DNA from: Metopolophium dirhodum
Taxonomy: Eukaryota > Arthropoda > Insecta > Hemiptera > Aphididae
DNA length: 64,000 bases
NCBI RefSeq assembly: GCF_019925205.1
Contig: NC_083560.1
Span: 69,391,266 to 69,455,265, forward strand
Direction: 5' to 3'
In this document: piece after piece, positions 9,701 through 22,097 of the stretch
Layout: every line of letters begins with the position of its first letter
Numbering within the stretch: position 1 is the stretch's first letter
The notes under the pieces: generated by a model
The model's database searches: none
What the model was told of the DNA's origin: nothing
What the model saw: the letters and a program-made list of their open reading frames with translations, nothing else
Translations under genes and position numbers: made by a program

Positions 9701-11543
9701 CACATAATATAGTGACCGAACCGAATTCCAGTCGGATTATTATTTATTGCCTTTTGCGACCATTTTTTGCGTATTTTTTTAAAGCCATTCGTGTCGCCGC
9801 AGTATCGTTTCCAATAAAGTATCGAGGGAAGAAAACGGATACGGTTTCCGCTTTTCGATGGAAAAAGTATCAGAATACCTTGATTTTCCGACCGCGTTTA
9901 CCATATCGCGGTCAGCTAAGGCCCAAGACCTAATAAATGTCCGCCGTCGTTTAAATGCCAGCCGTCCTTTTTTAATGAGTTTTTTTTAACATTCGATCAC
10001 AGTATTAGCGTCTCTACGCAAGTATTGCTCAGTGATGTCCAGTATATTCTAATTTGTTTGCAAGGAAATTAAATTAAATAAATATATTTCATTATTTTTA
10101 TTTTCCTTTTCTGCTAAATCCTTATTACTCGTGCGTAGGACGAAGGTTAACATATTTAACGTTTATGTTTAATACTTTCAAACAAGGCAAAATCGTTTTT
10201 TTTCCAGCAAGTTAAAAATATTGTAGTTTTATGAGTAAAAAAGTTTAGTTTATACTGTCAGTAAAAAAACTTGAAAATAAGCTTCGATTTACATAAATAA
10301 ATTTGTTTTATTTGCGTGTTAAGTATTTGAACTTCGTTGACGATAATACAGTTTTTTTTAAAACCGAAGGTAGGTAGAATATTTGGTGCTGCCGAATTTT
10401 CTAAACCCTATACACTGGCTGACCAATTTTCAAGCTTTATTTAGTACAGTGAATACTGTTTGTTTTACCTGGGAAGACTTAAACTATTGCAATCACTTCA
10501 ATTAAAATGTATTATAATAATATTACCTATATAATTTTATTTTGCATTCATTTAAATTTCAAAGACACATGAAATTCAATTGAAAATATTTTTTTATGTT
10601 CTATCGAATAAGCTTTCGCGGATGAATTATTTTTGTATTTATTCGTAAACGACTTTTTATCGTATATTATTAGAATATTATTATGTATATTTATGCGTAT
10701 AATTTATAAACCAATAACATTTTTGACGCATTTATGTGGTGGGTAGTAACGAGGTCTTACAGCATCACTGGCACAAGCAGCACCTACATGTCCTAACCTA
10801 CTGTTGAATTTGAATTTTCAAAAACATGAAGGTCTGAAAGTAATTTTGTTTGTCGTATTTTATAGGTAAATGTAATAATGTACTTGGAAATTAAGAGGAC
10901 GCTGTACGGTGCACACGCCGTGTAATTATGCCTTTGTTGATACTACACTTCAAAACTCACGTTCACAGCTCCGAGAAATATCGCCTAAAATTTGAAACGA
11001 AAAATAATTATCATGCTATATTATATTATACCTATTACATATTATATAATAATTGTGAACAACATTCAAGATGTTGGGATATTATGTCAAAATACTTTTG
11101 ACGCATATCATGAATAGCTTTGAAATTATGAAGTTTTATAATATATGTATATATATAAGGTTGTACGTATACACCTGCACAATGTATAGTGTACCTCACA
11201 GTATGAAAACATCAAACTTTTGCAAGGCACGCCATAAATCATAATAATAGGTTGGCATTTAAAGTAATACATATTTTTAATATATTATATACTCACACAT
11301 TTTATAACCAAAACTATATGAAAATTGAAGTAACATAATTTTATTCCGTTTATTTGATCAAATAACGAATTTAAATAAATATAAATAATTATTATCGGCA
11401 ATTGATTGTAGCTCAAATGCTCAATGTGGTGTAGTTAAAAAAGCTACAGAGAACAAATCACATATCGAAAGCTTCGTCAAAATAGTTTAAAATAGATACC
11501 TACATATAATAGAACAACCAAACACGGCGTATATAACTATTAA
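9701..11543. other. A+T-rich DNA, no gene seen
   Basis: The frame at 9670-9933 is open at the edge of the CpG block, but its product has no domain I recognise. Beyond about 9950 the DNA is A+T-rich with frequent stops in all frames. Confidence 0.5.
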
Positions 11544-11658
11544 GCTGCGTCCACACCTGGCACACACCTAGCAAACATTTTACAAAAATGTTATGAACAT
11601 TGGGCCAATGTTTGACAAACAATGTTTCTCCAGATGTTTGCTAGGCGTGGACGCAGAT
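11544..11658. mobile_element. Small MITE with about 30-bp TIRs
   Basis: The left end GCTGCGTCCACACCTGGC and the inverted right end ATCTGCGTCCACGCCTAGC match closely, and both continue into a shared CTAGCAAACAT. The element is about 115 bp. Target duplication is not clear: TAA lies on the left and TTT on the right. There is no coding capacity. TIR length and size suggest a PIF/Harbinger-type MITE, but this is not proven. Confidence 0.75.
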
Positions 11659-13232
11659 TTATAGGTAGTCTATAAGCAGAACGTTTCCAATCTTAGACAA
11701 ATAAAAAATGATAAATAATAATTTTTAGTTAGCCTTTAATACGTAGTGAATAATTTTATCGTTTCAAAGAGGTACCTGTGATCATATAATACAGGTATGA
11801 ATAGATCATGTTTAACTTATGTTACAAAAAAAAAAAATTAGATGTTAAGACTTGAAATTGAACAACAAAAACAATGTCGACAGTATTTGACGAAATCAAT
11901 TATTCGTTATATACGCATTAATTAGCTTAGGTTCCAACATTTTTACCCACCGTATCAATATATTTCAAGCCGTATATTATATATATATATAGGTTAGGAT
12001 TGAGGCTTCAATCATTCAACTTGAATTTTCACTCTTCGCGGTAAGTGGTTCTACGCGTTTTTAGAAGCCATCGAAGCCTGAAGGCACATTGATATTTTGA
12101 TACGTTGATATGGTTGATACTATCACCTTGAAAATCGAGACGACTCGACTCTCGTTGTAACCCAATTTCGTTGATTATCATAATATATAAGTACCTACCT
12201 ATTCACTTAATCATAACTATTAATATATACAAATATAAATCAGTGTTTTTTTTTCAGTGCAACATCGGTCGATTCAGGGACATAAAATTACATTTAGGAG
12301 ACTAAAAATATTATTTTTAAATGTTAATAGTTAAAAAAAAACCTGTAGAGAATAATATATAATATAGATAAATTTCTTAAAAGGACGGTCTGATACCTAT
12401 GCATGTATCAGCTGTTGTATAGTATGTTAACATACACATACCAGGGGAAGCATAGTATTATACCACAATCATTTTACACGTTTGACATAATAAGGATACA
12501 GTTTTATAATTAAAATATTAAACTTTTAAAATATAGTTAATAATAGTTAATTTACCGTCAATCTAACGGTATATGATATGTGTTATCCGTGTTCTCATGA
12601 GCATCGGTTACTTTTAATAAATGTATTATCTAAATAAGTCATAAATTATTGAAAGAAGTATTCCTAGGCATATTATGAAATATATTAATAAAAAAAAAAA
12701 ATGCTTATACCTCACATTGCGATTAGAATATCAAAAAACCCGACCACAAGATTATGTTCTTATCTGTATAGCCTATAGGTAGATTCGTTATATTATTTGA
12801 AATAACATTAAGATGGTATCGATTATACAGAACGTTGATTTACTATATCGTCATCATTTTTTATATACATAGTATTTTAATAATATCATCAGCATTTATT
12901 TTGTTACGGCGGAATAATACACGATAACTAAACACATATTATAGGGTGTATATTACACGGGCTTTTTTTCATTACAAATCGCATATCCGATTTTGACCGT
13001 CGAAAAAAATCTACAAAAAACGATGATCGACCGAAAAAAATTAAAAATATATAAAACAATTTCGGCCTTCAAATATTAATCTCTCGATTCATATATTATA
13101 TCATACAATATTATTATCATAATGAATTCATGATATATATTCGCGGGATTCGAAACCAGGCGCAAACGGCCTGACTAATCGAAATACCCTGTGTGGCTAT
13201 ATATTGTACACCATGTGGTCCATGTCCAATAC
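11659..13232. other. A+T-rich DNA, no gene seen
   Basis: No frame, RNA gene or transposon end is recognised. The sequence shows the general TAGGTAC-rich texture of the window. Confidence 0.5.
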
Positions 13233-13248
13233 AATAATGATGATGATG

Positions 13249-13327
<79 letters not shown>

Positions 13328-13352
13328 CAACAATAATAATAATAATAATATA
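13233..13352. repeat. Long (AAT)n/(GAT)n microsatellite
   Basis: About 120 bp of AAT repeat, with GAT units near the start and CAA units near the end. Poly-isoleucine frames on both strands are artefacts of the repeat. It is the longest microsatellite in the window and likely polymorphic. Confidence 0.95.
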
Positions 13353-13580
13353 TAGTCTACTTCCTAACCTGGCCGCGCGCGATTCGAGATATACCAATCG
13401 ATAGCGAAACACACGCGGTTATATAGGTGTGCTGCAGTGTTTATATAATCGCTTCCGGCCGACCGCTGATTGGCGGACGTTGGACGATGCGTAAAAAAAC
13501 GACGACGGAAAACACGCGTTATTCTCGTCCAGTCTCTGCCGACCCCCCGGAAACCATTATCCCGTCACCAATCTGCAGAA
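13353..13580. promoter_or_regulatory. Small CpG-rich patch with CCAAT-like and TATA-like words
   Basis: The patch directly follows the (AAT)n tract. It contains TTTATATAA near 13440 and an inverted CCAAT word (GATTGG) near 13468 in CpG-rich surroundings. The motifs are weak and there is no supported transcript, so this is only a promoter-like patch. Confidence 0.2.
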
Positions 13581-15987
13581 ATCTCTGAGCGTTAATAATA
13601 TAGTAATGTTTAATAATGTTTGGTGCTTATCGATCGTTATTGACTTGATTTTATTATATCTATCATAATCGTATACATTTATTACTAAATATCATATTAT
13701 TCATATTAATGTACATTACTTACCCCACCAATGAAAAAAACGGAATTTCACACATTCATCATGTTAACAAGTGCCGGCCGGCTACTGTTTATTTTTTTGT
13801 TTTCCCAATATTTCTCAATATTTTTACTGTTCTGCAGTATGATATATTTTTAAAACTGTATACGAATGAAAATATAAAATATCTAATATTATGCGCGTTA
13901 ATCTTTTTTTGTTTTCTCGCCGTGGCGACGGGTGACACAATCGAACACAAATTTTGACTTTCGGATTATAGCCTCTGTATTGTAGGTACAAGGATTTCCG
14001 TTGAAACCTTTGATGTTCTATATTATTTTACCATCGGATACATCCAAAAAATGTCGTATAGTGTATACTCGTATCGGTACGACAACAACAACAACGACAA
14101 CATTACTATAGTTGGCAGATTGTCTGTAGTTCGAGTAGAAACACAGCTTCTGTAAAATATATTCTAATATTATAAAATTTGAAGTTTAAGCCAAAAACCA
14201 ATGAAAAAACAATTCAGCACTCGGTACTTAATAATCAATTAATATACATAAAAACGATAATCAAAACAATATAGATATTATCATGTATAAAGATGGTATA
14301 ATATATAGGTTGAAATATCGATAAAACCATATTATTTTTTTTATTTATGATTAAAAATATAAACCGCGTTTGCACAATTTGGCAGCTGAATCCATATTAT
14401 TGTATACACTTGATCCACGTGTAAATAAAATGTTTTTTTAGCACACCACCACCACCACCTTCAGCGTATCTATTCCCCAAATTGCAGTTATACGGAATAA
14501 AGTGGAAGACACCATATTATCAGATAAGAAACTTCAAGTTGCAGCGTGACAAGGTCATTAATTACAATGTCGAGCGCGGCGTGCACATAAAAAACGTGTA
14601 AAATTTGTTTTATTTGAAAACAAGTAACCCCGCAGTTCCGCGGGATTGATGTTCACAAACGTGTCTGCACAACTACAGTGTGGCACATACATACTTGTTT
14701 ATTTGTTATCGGCCGATAATTTAGTTCCGATCATCGATCGTTTTATTTTTGTTTTTATAATTTTTTGTATTGCAGAGTATTCAACCGAATCTAAAAAAAA
14801 ACCCCTAAAACTATACCTAACTGTTGGATACAATTGTCAAAAATAATAATTAATAATAATACAAATATAAAATTTAAACGATAATTATTATCATATTATC
14901 ATATTATAATTTATAATATTGATAAATAGGTACCTACATTTTATACTAATATATTATGTATTACCTATATGATATTGTTATATAAATATTCATTTACTTA
15001 TAAACGGGTAAGTAGTTAATAATAGTATACAGTATGTATAGAATCTCAATTTGACAAATATAACAGTGAAATTAAATAATATAATGTTTTAAATGAGTTA
15101 ATATTTTTAAAATTAATCGTATTCCTGTTTATGAATCCTAACATCTTAAACGATTTTTAACTAAAGTATTAATATGTAATGTACTAAAATATCAATTTTA
15201 TAATTATAAATAATTACTTACATGATTTAGACTAGAAAAAGTAATAACACTACATTTATTTATATTTGGTGGGAGGTAATTTTGACGACCCCAAGTAACA
15301 AATTTGTATAGATTTTATTGTAAAATTAAAGTATCAGTTGGATACTTTAAATAGTCAAATATGTTTAATATTTATTTACAATAATATAAATTATAATTTT
15401 GATTTCTGGTCGGAAACAGTAAACTACTCGTATACAAAATCGATCTACTCATGAAAAGTTGTCCATTTTATGAAGTGGAAATGGTAAATAATATACTGTG
15501 TGTCCACAAAAATACTTACACGGCTATATTATACATAAATATTCAAGTCATTTTAAATAAAAAAAAATGAAAATACCTATTTAATAAAAACAAAAAAATT
15601 TAAAGCCAGCAGATCAAGTTAGTTTAAAAATTAGAGTGAATTTACCTCTCACTGTGCAATCTAAGTCACAAAACATTACCGCTACCTATGTTAAGTTTTG
15701 ATCTCATAAAAATATTACCAAGTAACAATATTGCAATATTGAATAATTTATTGTTACATACAAATAATATATAATGTATCATACCATATTACTATCATCA
15801 AATAACATTATTTAAATGTTAAAAGTATCATTTAACATTATTCAACAGTTTAAATTATTTTATATATTTTACATAACCATTGTCAATATGTTCAAATTTA
15901 TACGAAATTACATAAATAAAATACATTAAATAAGTAATAACCAAGAATAACGATTTTACTTATGTTGTTGTAATTTTATAATATTAA
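13581..15987. other. A+T-rich DNA, no gene seen
   Basis: Frames at 13709-13957 and 14646-14846 are short. The first ends in a hydrophobic stretch (YLILCALIFFCFLAVATG) that looks like a signal peptide, but a stop follows 7 residues later and no ATG opens it suitably. Nothing else is recognised. Confidence 0.45.
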
Positions 15988-16121
15988 GGGCCGTTCTTAC
16001 AATGTCTGATTAAAGTTAACAGACACTTAACCGGCCGAATTCTGTTGGTAATAAAATCTGTTATCAGTCGGTTAGCGTTAACCGACACTTTACCGGACAT
16101 TGTATAAGAATTAAATGGCCC
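15988..16121. mobile_element. PIF/Harbinger-like MITE with TAA target duplication
   Basis: The ends GGGCCGTTCTTACAATGTC and the inverted GGGCCATTTAATTCTTATACAATGTC match apart from a small insertion. Both sides carry TAA (15985-15987 and 16122-16124), the expected 3-bp duplication. The 134-bp element also contains internal inverted words (TTAACAGACACTTAACCG against CGGTTAGCGTTAACCGACAC). It has no coding capacity. Confidence 0.85.
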
Positions 16122-18570
16122 TAATTCAACTTACCGTTAATAATAAGTAATAACAATATAAATATAATTTAAAATACACAATGACAACCGTCTCCGCTCA
16201 GAATCGTTTTTCGTATACAATGATATTATATAATTAAATTCAAATTTAATACTGTACAGCAGAGCGACATCCACTTGCCCACCTTTTTTTATTTTATGCT
16301 AATTTTTAGGGTATTTACACTTTGAATCCGATTTTTTAAAATCTTATTTTATGATTTGTACGCGATAACAAGGATTTTATATAAGTGGGTATATAATACA
16401 AATAACAGAATACATTATTATTTATTAATCGGGAAATAGTAATTTAGCGTACGATGTCGAAATTGGTAATAAATATTTAGAATCACTTTAATTCAACGCT
16501 CAATAATGTGTCTAGAAACTATGAAGATATTGATTTGTGACGGTACCCGTCACTCGTCAGTATTCACATTATCCTCATTCCTCATACACCAAACACGTGT
16601 GAATAAATTTGTATTATTTTTTCGTTCAAACTTAAATAAAAAAAATCAAGTGCATTTTTACACTCCCTGCCCTAGTTATTATTCAAATTCGAAAATGGGT
16701 TATTGACACATGCATTTATGTATTGGTTTGCAGTTTTACATAATACATCGTATAACTAGTAAATATATTTACGGCTATTAATGTGGGGAAATTGAAACAT
16801 CTTATATATTGATAATCATATTCAAATTAATAATAAAATTGTGTTTTGTGCACCAATTTCTTCTGCTCATCCATAAAACACAAATTTCTTTTTTCCAACC
16901 GCTACGCAGGCTTATAAATTCAGCGATTTATATTTTGTATTCGAAAGAAATTAATCACTACGGTTAAAAAAGTCTTAACTACATCATTGCAAGTCGAAAG
17001 TTGAAACTGACCCGGAGTGATATGTCGGAAAATTGTAAAACAACGTGTTAAACGAAACGTTTTTTTATGGGTAGCTATGCTTACATGTGAAGATTTAAAC
17101 AACATAGACGTAATTATATTATATTATCATTATCGTGTGTATATCATATCGTTATTGCCGACAGCGTTGTAAACGGCTCAAAGTAATTTCTAGCCGTTTT
17201 ACTCGGAATTCTTGAATTGTTTTCCGACTTGGTGAATTTAAAATATTATGTATTCCTTAAAACGACGCCCGTGTATAATATATACAGTCGACGAATGCGG
17301 AATAGGTTTAATTAATCGATGACGGTATATAATATATATTATAAGGTGCACGAAAACAAAACACAAATCGTATGGGAATCATGCACACGAGCCGTTCCGA
17401 GGATTTCCCGAGCGAAACGAAACTCCGCGAGACTGCTGCTGCAGCCCGCAGGTATAATATGTATAATACGGCTGCAGGTAAGTGGATTTATGTGCCATGG
17501 CAATATTAAAATTGTTGAAATTGTATTCAACGCTAGTTGCAGATACAGTATTGTCGTATACGTCGTAGGTATATCAGTGCACAAATATATTAAAACGTCA
17601 TAAGAAATTATTCGAATATAACAACACGGGAAAAGTCGATAAACCGTCGGGACGCAAGAATGCGAGACGTCCAAAAATCCGTTCATTTAAAATTTTAAAT
17701 GCGTATTATATCTGGTGTTGTTCCGACGGTGTTTTTTCTCCGAATTAGGGCTTTTTTTTACTCCGAGTGTTTTACATTCAGTGTACGCATATTTTACGAT
17801 TGAGACGAGCGATTCGCCGAGGTTAAAATATATGGCTAGGTAATATAACCTACGTCTTGGCGCTGGAATTACATGATATATAGTATTATTAAATATTATG
17901 TAGTCGTAGTGTATTAGACACAAGTGTAGGTATTATATTATTATATAACAATATCATAATATATGCGTATTTCTATATTATACAAATGGGTCAACATTGA
18001 GAGGTGGCGAAATGACACAGTGTGTCCTCTTATTTCTGAAATCTTTAAAATTGTCTTGACAAGGTACGCTACAGGTACAAGGTACACACTCAACCGTTAT
18101 AGTTGAATCAAAATAATTTCATCGGTTTGAAATAATAATTAGGGTTTTATTTTCAAAATATAATTTTTTTTTTCTTGCAGGAAAAAAAATATTAGTACTT
18201 GATGAAATTATTTTAGCCTTAAGTTATACTAATAAGTCAGATCGATAAAAATGTTATCATACAGATTATACCGATTATACCTATTATTTTATCGTCGCAG
18301 TGCACTTGGGACCTTATATTATGTTTGTCACCAATATATTTATAATATATTATATACTTTAAATTAAATTAAATAATGTTTATTCCAAAATTCTATTATA
18401 TTATTATTTATTTGTATATTGTATTAATTCAAAAACATAGGTACTTTTTTACTTAAGATAAAAATTTTGTTTTTGTACCACTATTCATTACTTACACAGT
18501 TTAAATTCTGAAGATATTGGTCCTAAATATTGGTTTAAAAAAATGAGAAATTAAATTGTATTAATATACA
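16122..18570. other. Mostly A+T-rich DNA; consensus splice donor at 17478
   Basis: About 17160-17480 is less A+T-rich and ends with CTGCAG followed by GTAAGTGG (donor at 17478), a full-consensus 5' splice site. An alternative CAG/GT lies at about 17451. Frames on both strands cross this patch (17319-17603 plus, 17339-17686 minus), but neither product is recognisable. No exon is called. Confidence 0.35.
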
Positions 18571-19530
18571 ATTATGTGGTCCCGGGGGGGGGGGGGGGGG
18601 GGGGAAATGACCACCCGACGTCAAATGAAAGTATACCAGAAATGATAAAGAAATACCCTTTAAAGATTTGGTATAACTTTTTTATTTTTTAAGTTATGGG
18701 CAATTTACTTTTTTTTAATCGAAACCAAATCTATCACGTATTTGTTTATGTATCTTCATAACTTTTAAACATTTTGACGTAATTTTTTTTATTTTGAAGC
18801 TGTTTAATTTTTCTATTAACCAACATACGCAATTAAACTATAAATGTGCAAATTATTTTTATTAAATTAAAAAAGTTAAAAGGAAATTTTGTATTATTCC
18901 AAATAATTTATTATTTACTTCGGGTTTTTGTTTTCTGTATTATTCTACTGAATAATACCTAGAATACTTAAAAGTTTGGTTTTTACCAAATAGTATAAAA
19001 TTAAACGATTGACAACGAATTAACGACCAATACTCAATATACTCGATTCTAAGAAAAACTGAGATAGTGTCAAATGACAATTAACAGTAAGATAGAAACC
19101 AAACTTTCAAGGTAATCTACGTATTATTCAGTATAAATAATATAATTCAGTAGAATAATACAGAAAACAAAAACCCGAAGTAAATAATAAATTATTTGGA
19201 ATAATACACAATTTCCTTTCAACTTTTTTCTACTTTTTTAATTTAATAAAAATAATTTGTACATTTCTGGTTTAATTGCGTATGTTGGTTAATCAAAAAA
19301 TTAAATAGCTTCAAAATAAAAAAAAATTACGTCAAAATGTTGAAAAGTTTTGAAGATACGTTTTAACGTCAAAGCAAATGCGTGATATGTTTGGTTTTGA
19401 TTAAAAAGATTTAATTTCCCATAACTTAAAAAATAAAAAGTTAGACCAATCTTTAAAGGGTATTTCTTCGTCATTTTTGGTACTATTTTCATATGGCGTC
19501 GGGCGGTCACTTTCCCCCAGAACACATTAT
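18571..19530. mobile_element. Large foldback element, arms about 415 bp
   Basis: Sequence from about 18571-18985 returns as its reverse complement at about 19095-19530, leaving a loop of about 110 bp. Matching landmarks include GGAAATGACCACCCGACGTC on the left against GGAAAGTGACCGCCCGACGC (inverted) on the right. TTTTTGTTTTCTGTATTATT is a shared inner word. A G-run of 21 (18584-18604) sits near the left end; the right end has only five. No open frame of note lies inside. Target duplication is not clear. Transcription through it would form a long imperfect hairpin. Confidence 0.88.
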
Positions 19531-21837
19531 AGGGTAATAACTAATAAACACAAGGAACCTCCCCCCTCATAGGTTGCGACAATGTTATAAAATGAACGCA
19601 TTTTTATAAATAAGAATATCGTTTAAATTTTGTGTTTATACATTGCATTAACTATTACGCATGAAAAACATGCAAAATATTATTGAGATTACTGCACCCT
19701 TTGCTATTTCATGCCATTTTGTGCCAGGGCTGCTTAGGTAATCTTCATTGCAATAATGAAATATAGCGGGAAATCCACTCGCCCAGCATTTTATATAGGG
19801 CTCATTATTTATACGGCGTACAGACCGACGAGCTCTCTGAAAAGGTATAATCACTTCAGAGCTTCGGGTAAATAATTGATGTAAATTTATAGTAATATGT
19901 CGATCGATTGTCCGCGAATGATTAACATATTAATACTGCAGGCTGAACTCTGTATGTACGGGAGACGTCGTATTATATATTATGTATTATCCTTCTCGAA
20001 ATTCCCGGGGAACGGCACAATATATAATATATAATATGCGCCACCTACTATATATATTATGTATATGATATATATACAGATATACTGTTGTACACGATGT
20101 AATATGCATATTATATTGCTATTGGTCGTCGTTATAATATCGTTAAACGCGAAAAACCGTGCGATTTGTTGTGTTTGTATGCATGTATTCATGTATTTAA
20201 ACTGTACAGGGACCTGTATATCGTCACTGCGTATAAACACGATTTTGCCGGTTACCGAACGGCACCACCGCGATACGCTTTGCCCGCGATTTCCAATAAA
20301 CCTAATCCCAGTCGACATTTTTAAGACACGTAAACCGCCGCACCCCTCACACACGCATTTTTGGAGCGGAATTCGTCATGCCTTACGCCTTTTGTCGAAA
20401 TAATAATCGGGTCGCTCGCAGCGGCAAGTCGGCGACTCGCGGTCCGCTGTGGGTACCCCACATATGTACCATATAATAATATATATTTTATAAATTCGTA
20501 TGGGCTATATCACGCATTTATCTCTGGATCTTTGAACCGGCGACGTTCTGACACATATATAGTTATCGTGACCTTTTTTTTTTTTGTCGTTTGGTTGTTT
20601 CTATTATATGCTTGATGATCTACGACTGTAACCGCGGTATACATAATCCGCACCGTGGAGAAACGACAACGTATGTGCGCAGTATATTATTACAATAATA
20701 TATATATATATGATATATTGAATTCGTTGTCCATCGTCTCTCTCGAGCTGTATATATATATAATAAATGTGAGCGTGTGTGTCCCGCACACGGCCACACA
20801 TGTGGTGCGCGCGAGTTTCAAAGCGAGATTTCTCACTTTAAACACAAAACCGTATATAATATAATGCACATAATGTACGACTCGAGTTGACGCTCGCGGA
20901 TGTAGAGCGAAAAAAATACAGAAATAATGACGAACAGGGAGTGCCCACATATAATATACAATATATAATGTATATATAGTTACACGAGTATATTATATAT
21001 AAATGCGTTCAATGGGTCTTTTATTTATTGTTATTATTATTCTTAATCGGCTTATAGGCCCGAACTTCGGGCATACAATGCGAGCGAGGAGAAATCGACG
21101 AGTCCAAATAAATCAGCTTCGATTCGGTTGACATTTGTATAAACGAAAAAAGGACATGCGGAATGGTTAAGGTTAAATAAGCACCAACATATATATGTAC
21201 ACGAGTTCTCTGGAAATCACTCGTAGAGTGGTGTGTGTAAGTGTGTGTGTGTGTGTGTTTGTGAGAGAGGCGAGAGTCATGTATATATAGAGAAAGATAC
21301 ATGTTTATAAGGACTCGCGCTTCCGCAGGACTTTATTGTTCCCATATTCAACCCCTGGCACACATTCTTGATGATTTTTTTTTCTCCATTAGAAGTTACC
21401 ATTTTACTGTTTCCATTGTCACTCGTGCTGTATCTCGTTCAGTGTTTAGGGATTGTATATTATTCCTAGAAACCCCGCAAGCATCCAACAATATATAATG
21501 AAATAAGATTCGAATTATTAAATATAGGAGCTATAGCCGAAACAGTTGTATCTACCTGCGAAATACGGTGCGTATCGTATACCGTTTTTTTTTCTTTTAT
21601 TAATGCTGGATTTCGTAGATTTCTTAGTGAACATACAATACATACAATAACGTATATAAGTATGTAACAAAACGATTTTCTTACAAAACGGATGTGTATT
21701 TTTATTCATTTTACAAACCACACTACCTATAGCAAAATCTCCATCTGAAAAAAATTCGTCATGGTGGTCGTCGGCTATGTATGAAACAGGCACTCTGAAC
21801 TTGTGGACCGAATGATAATGTACATAACAGATACCTA
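19531..21837. other. A+T-rich DNA with moderate CpG patches, no gene seen
   Basis: About 20100-20460 and 20770-20950 are somewhat CpG-rich, with several short overlapping frames on both strands and none recognisable. A (TG)n tract lies at about 21226-21260. Confidence 0.45.
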
Positions 21838-22097
21838 CAGTGGTGGTTTTAAGGGGGGGGGGGATCCCGGCCTTTGGGATTTTGTTAATTTTTTTAATAT
21901 GTAAATATGAAAAAAAAAACGATTTATGGCAAGTATATTAACAGTAAGTATTGTTATAAAAATTTGAATAAAAATAAAAATTTTAGTACACATAAGTACG
22001 TTTTAGCAGTATTCGGCAAGAGGACGATAAACATTTTTTTCTGCCACAGTAACTCCTTCACCTTCACCCGCTTGCAATTTTCTCAAAACAGCCACTA
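21838..22097. mobile_element. Probable hAT-type MITE, degraded
   Basis: CAGTGGTGGTTTTAAG at 21838 and the inverted TAGTGGCTGTTTTGAG ending at 22097 are similar. An 11-G run at 21853-21863 lies just inside the left end. The 8-bp flanks (GATACCTA and GAAACACT) match only partly, so a target duplication is not secure. Confidence 0.45.

Noticed and set aside
13197..13412. Poly-isoleucine frames on both strands
   Set aside because: Direct translation of the (AAT)n microsatellite.
13709..13957. 82-codon frame ending in a hydrophobic, signal-peptide-like segment
   Set aside because: The hydrophobic segment is near the C-terminus and followed by only a few residues; no ATG places it at an N-terminus.
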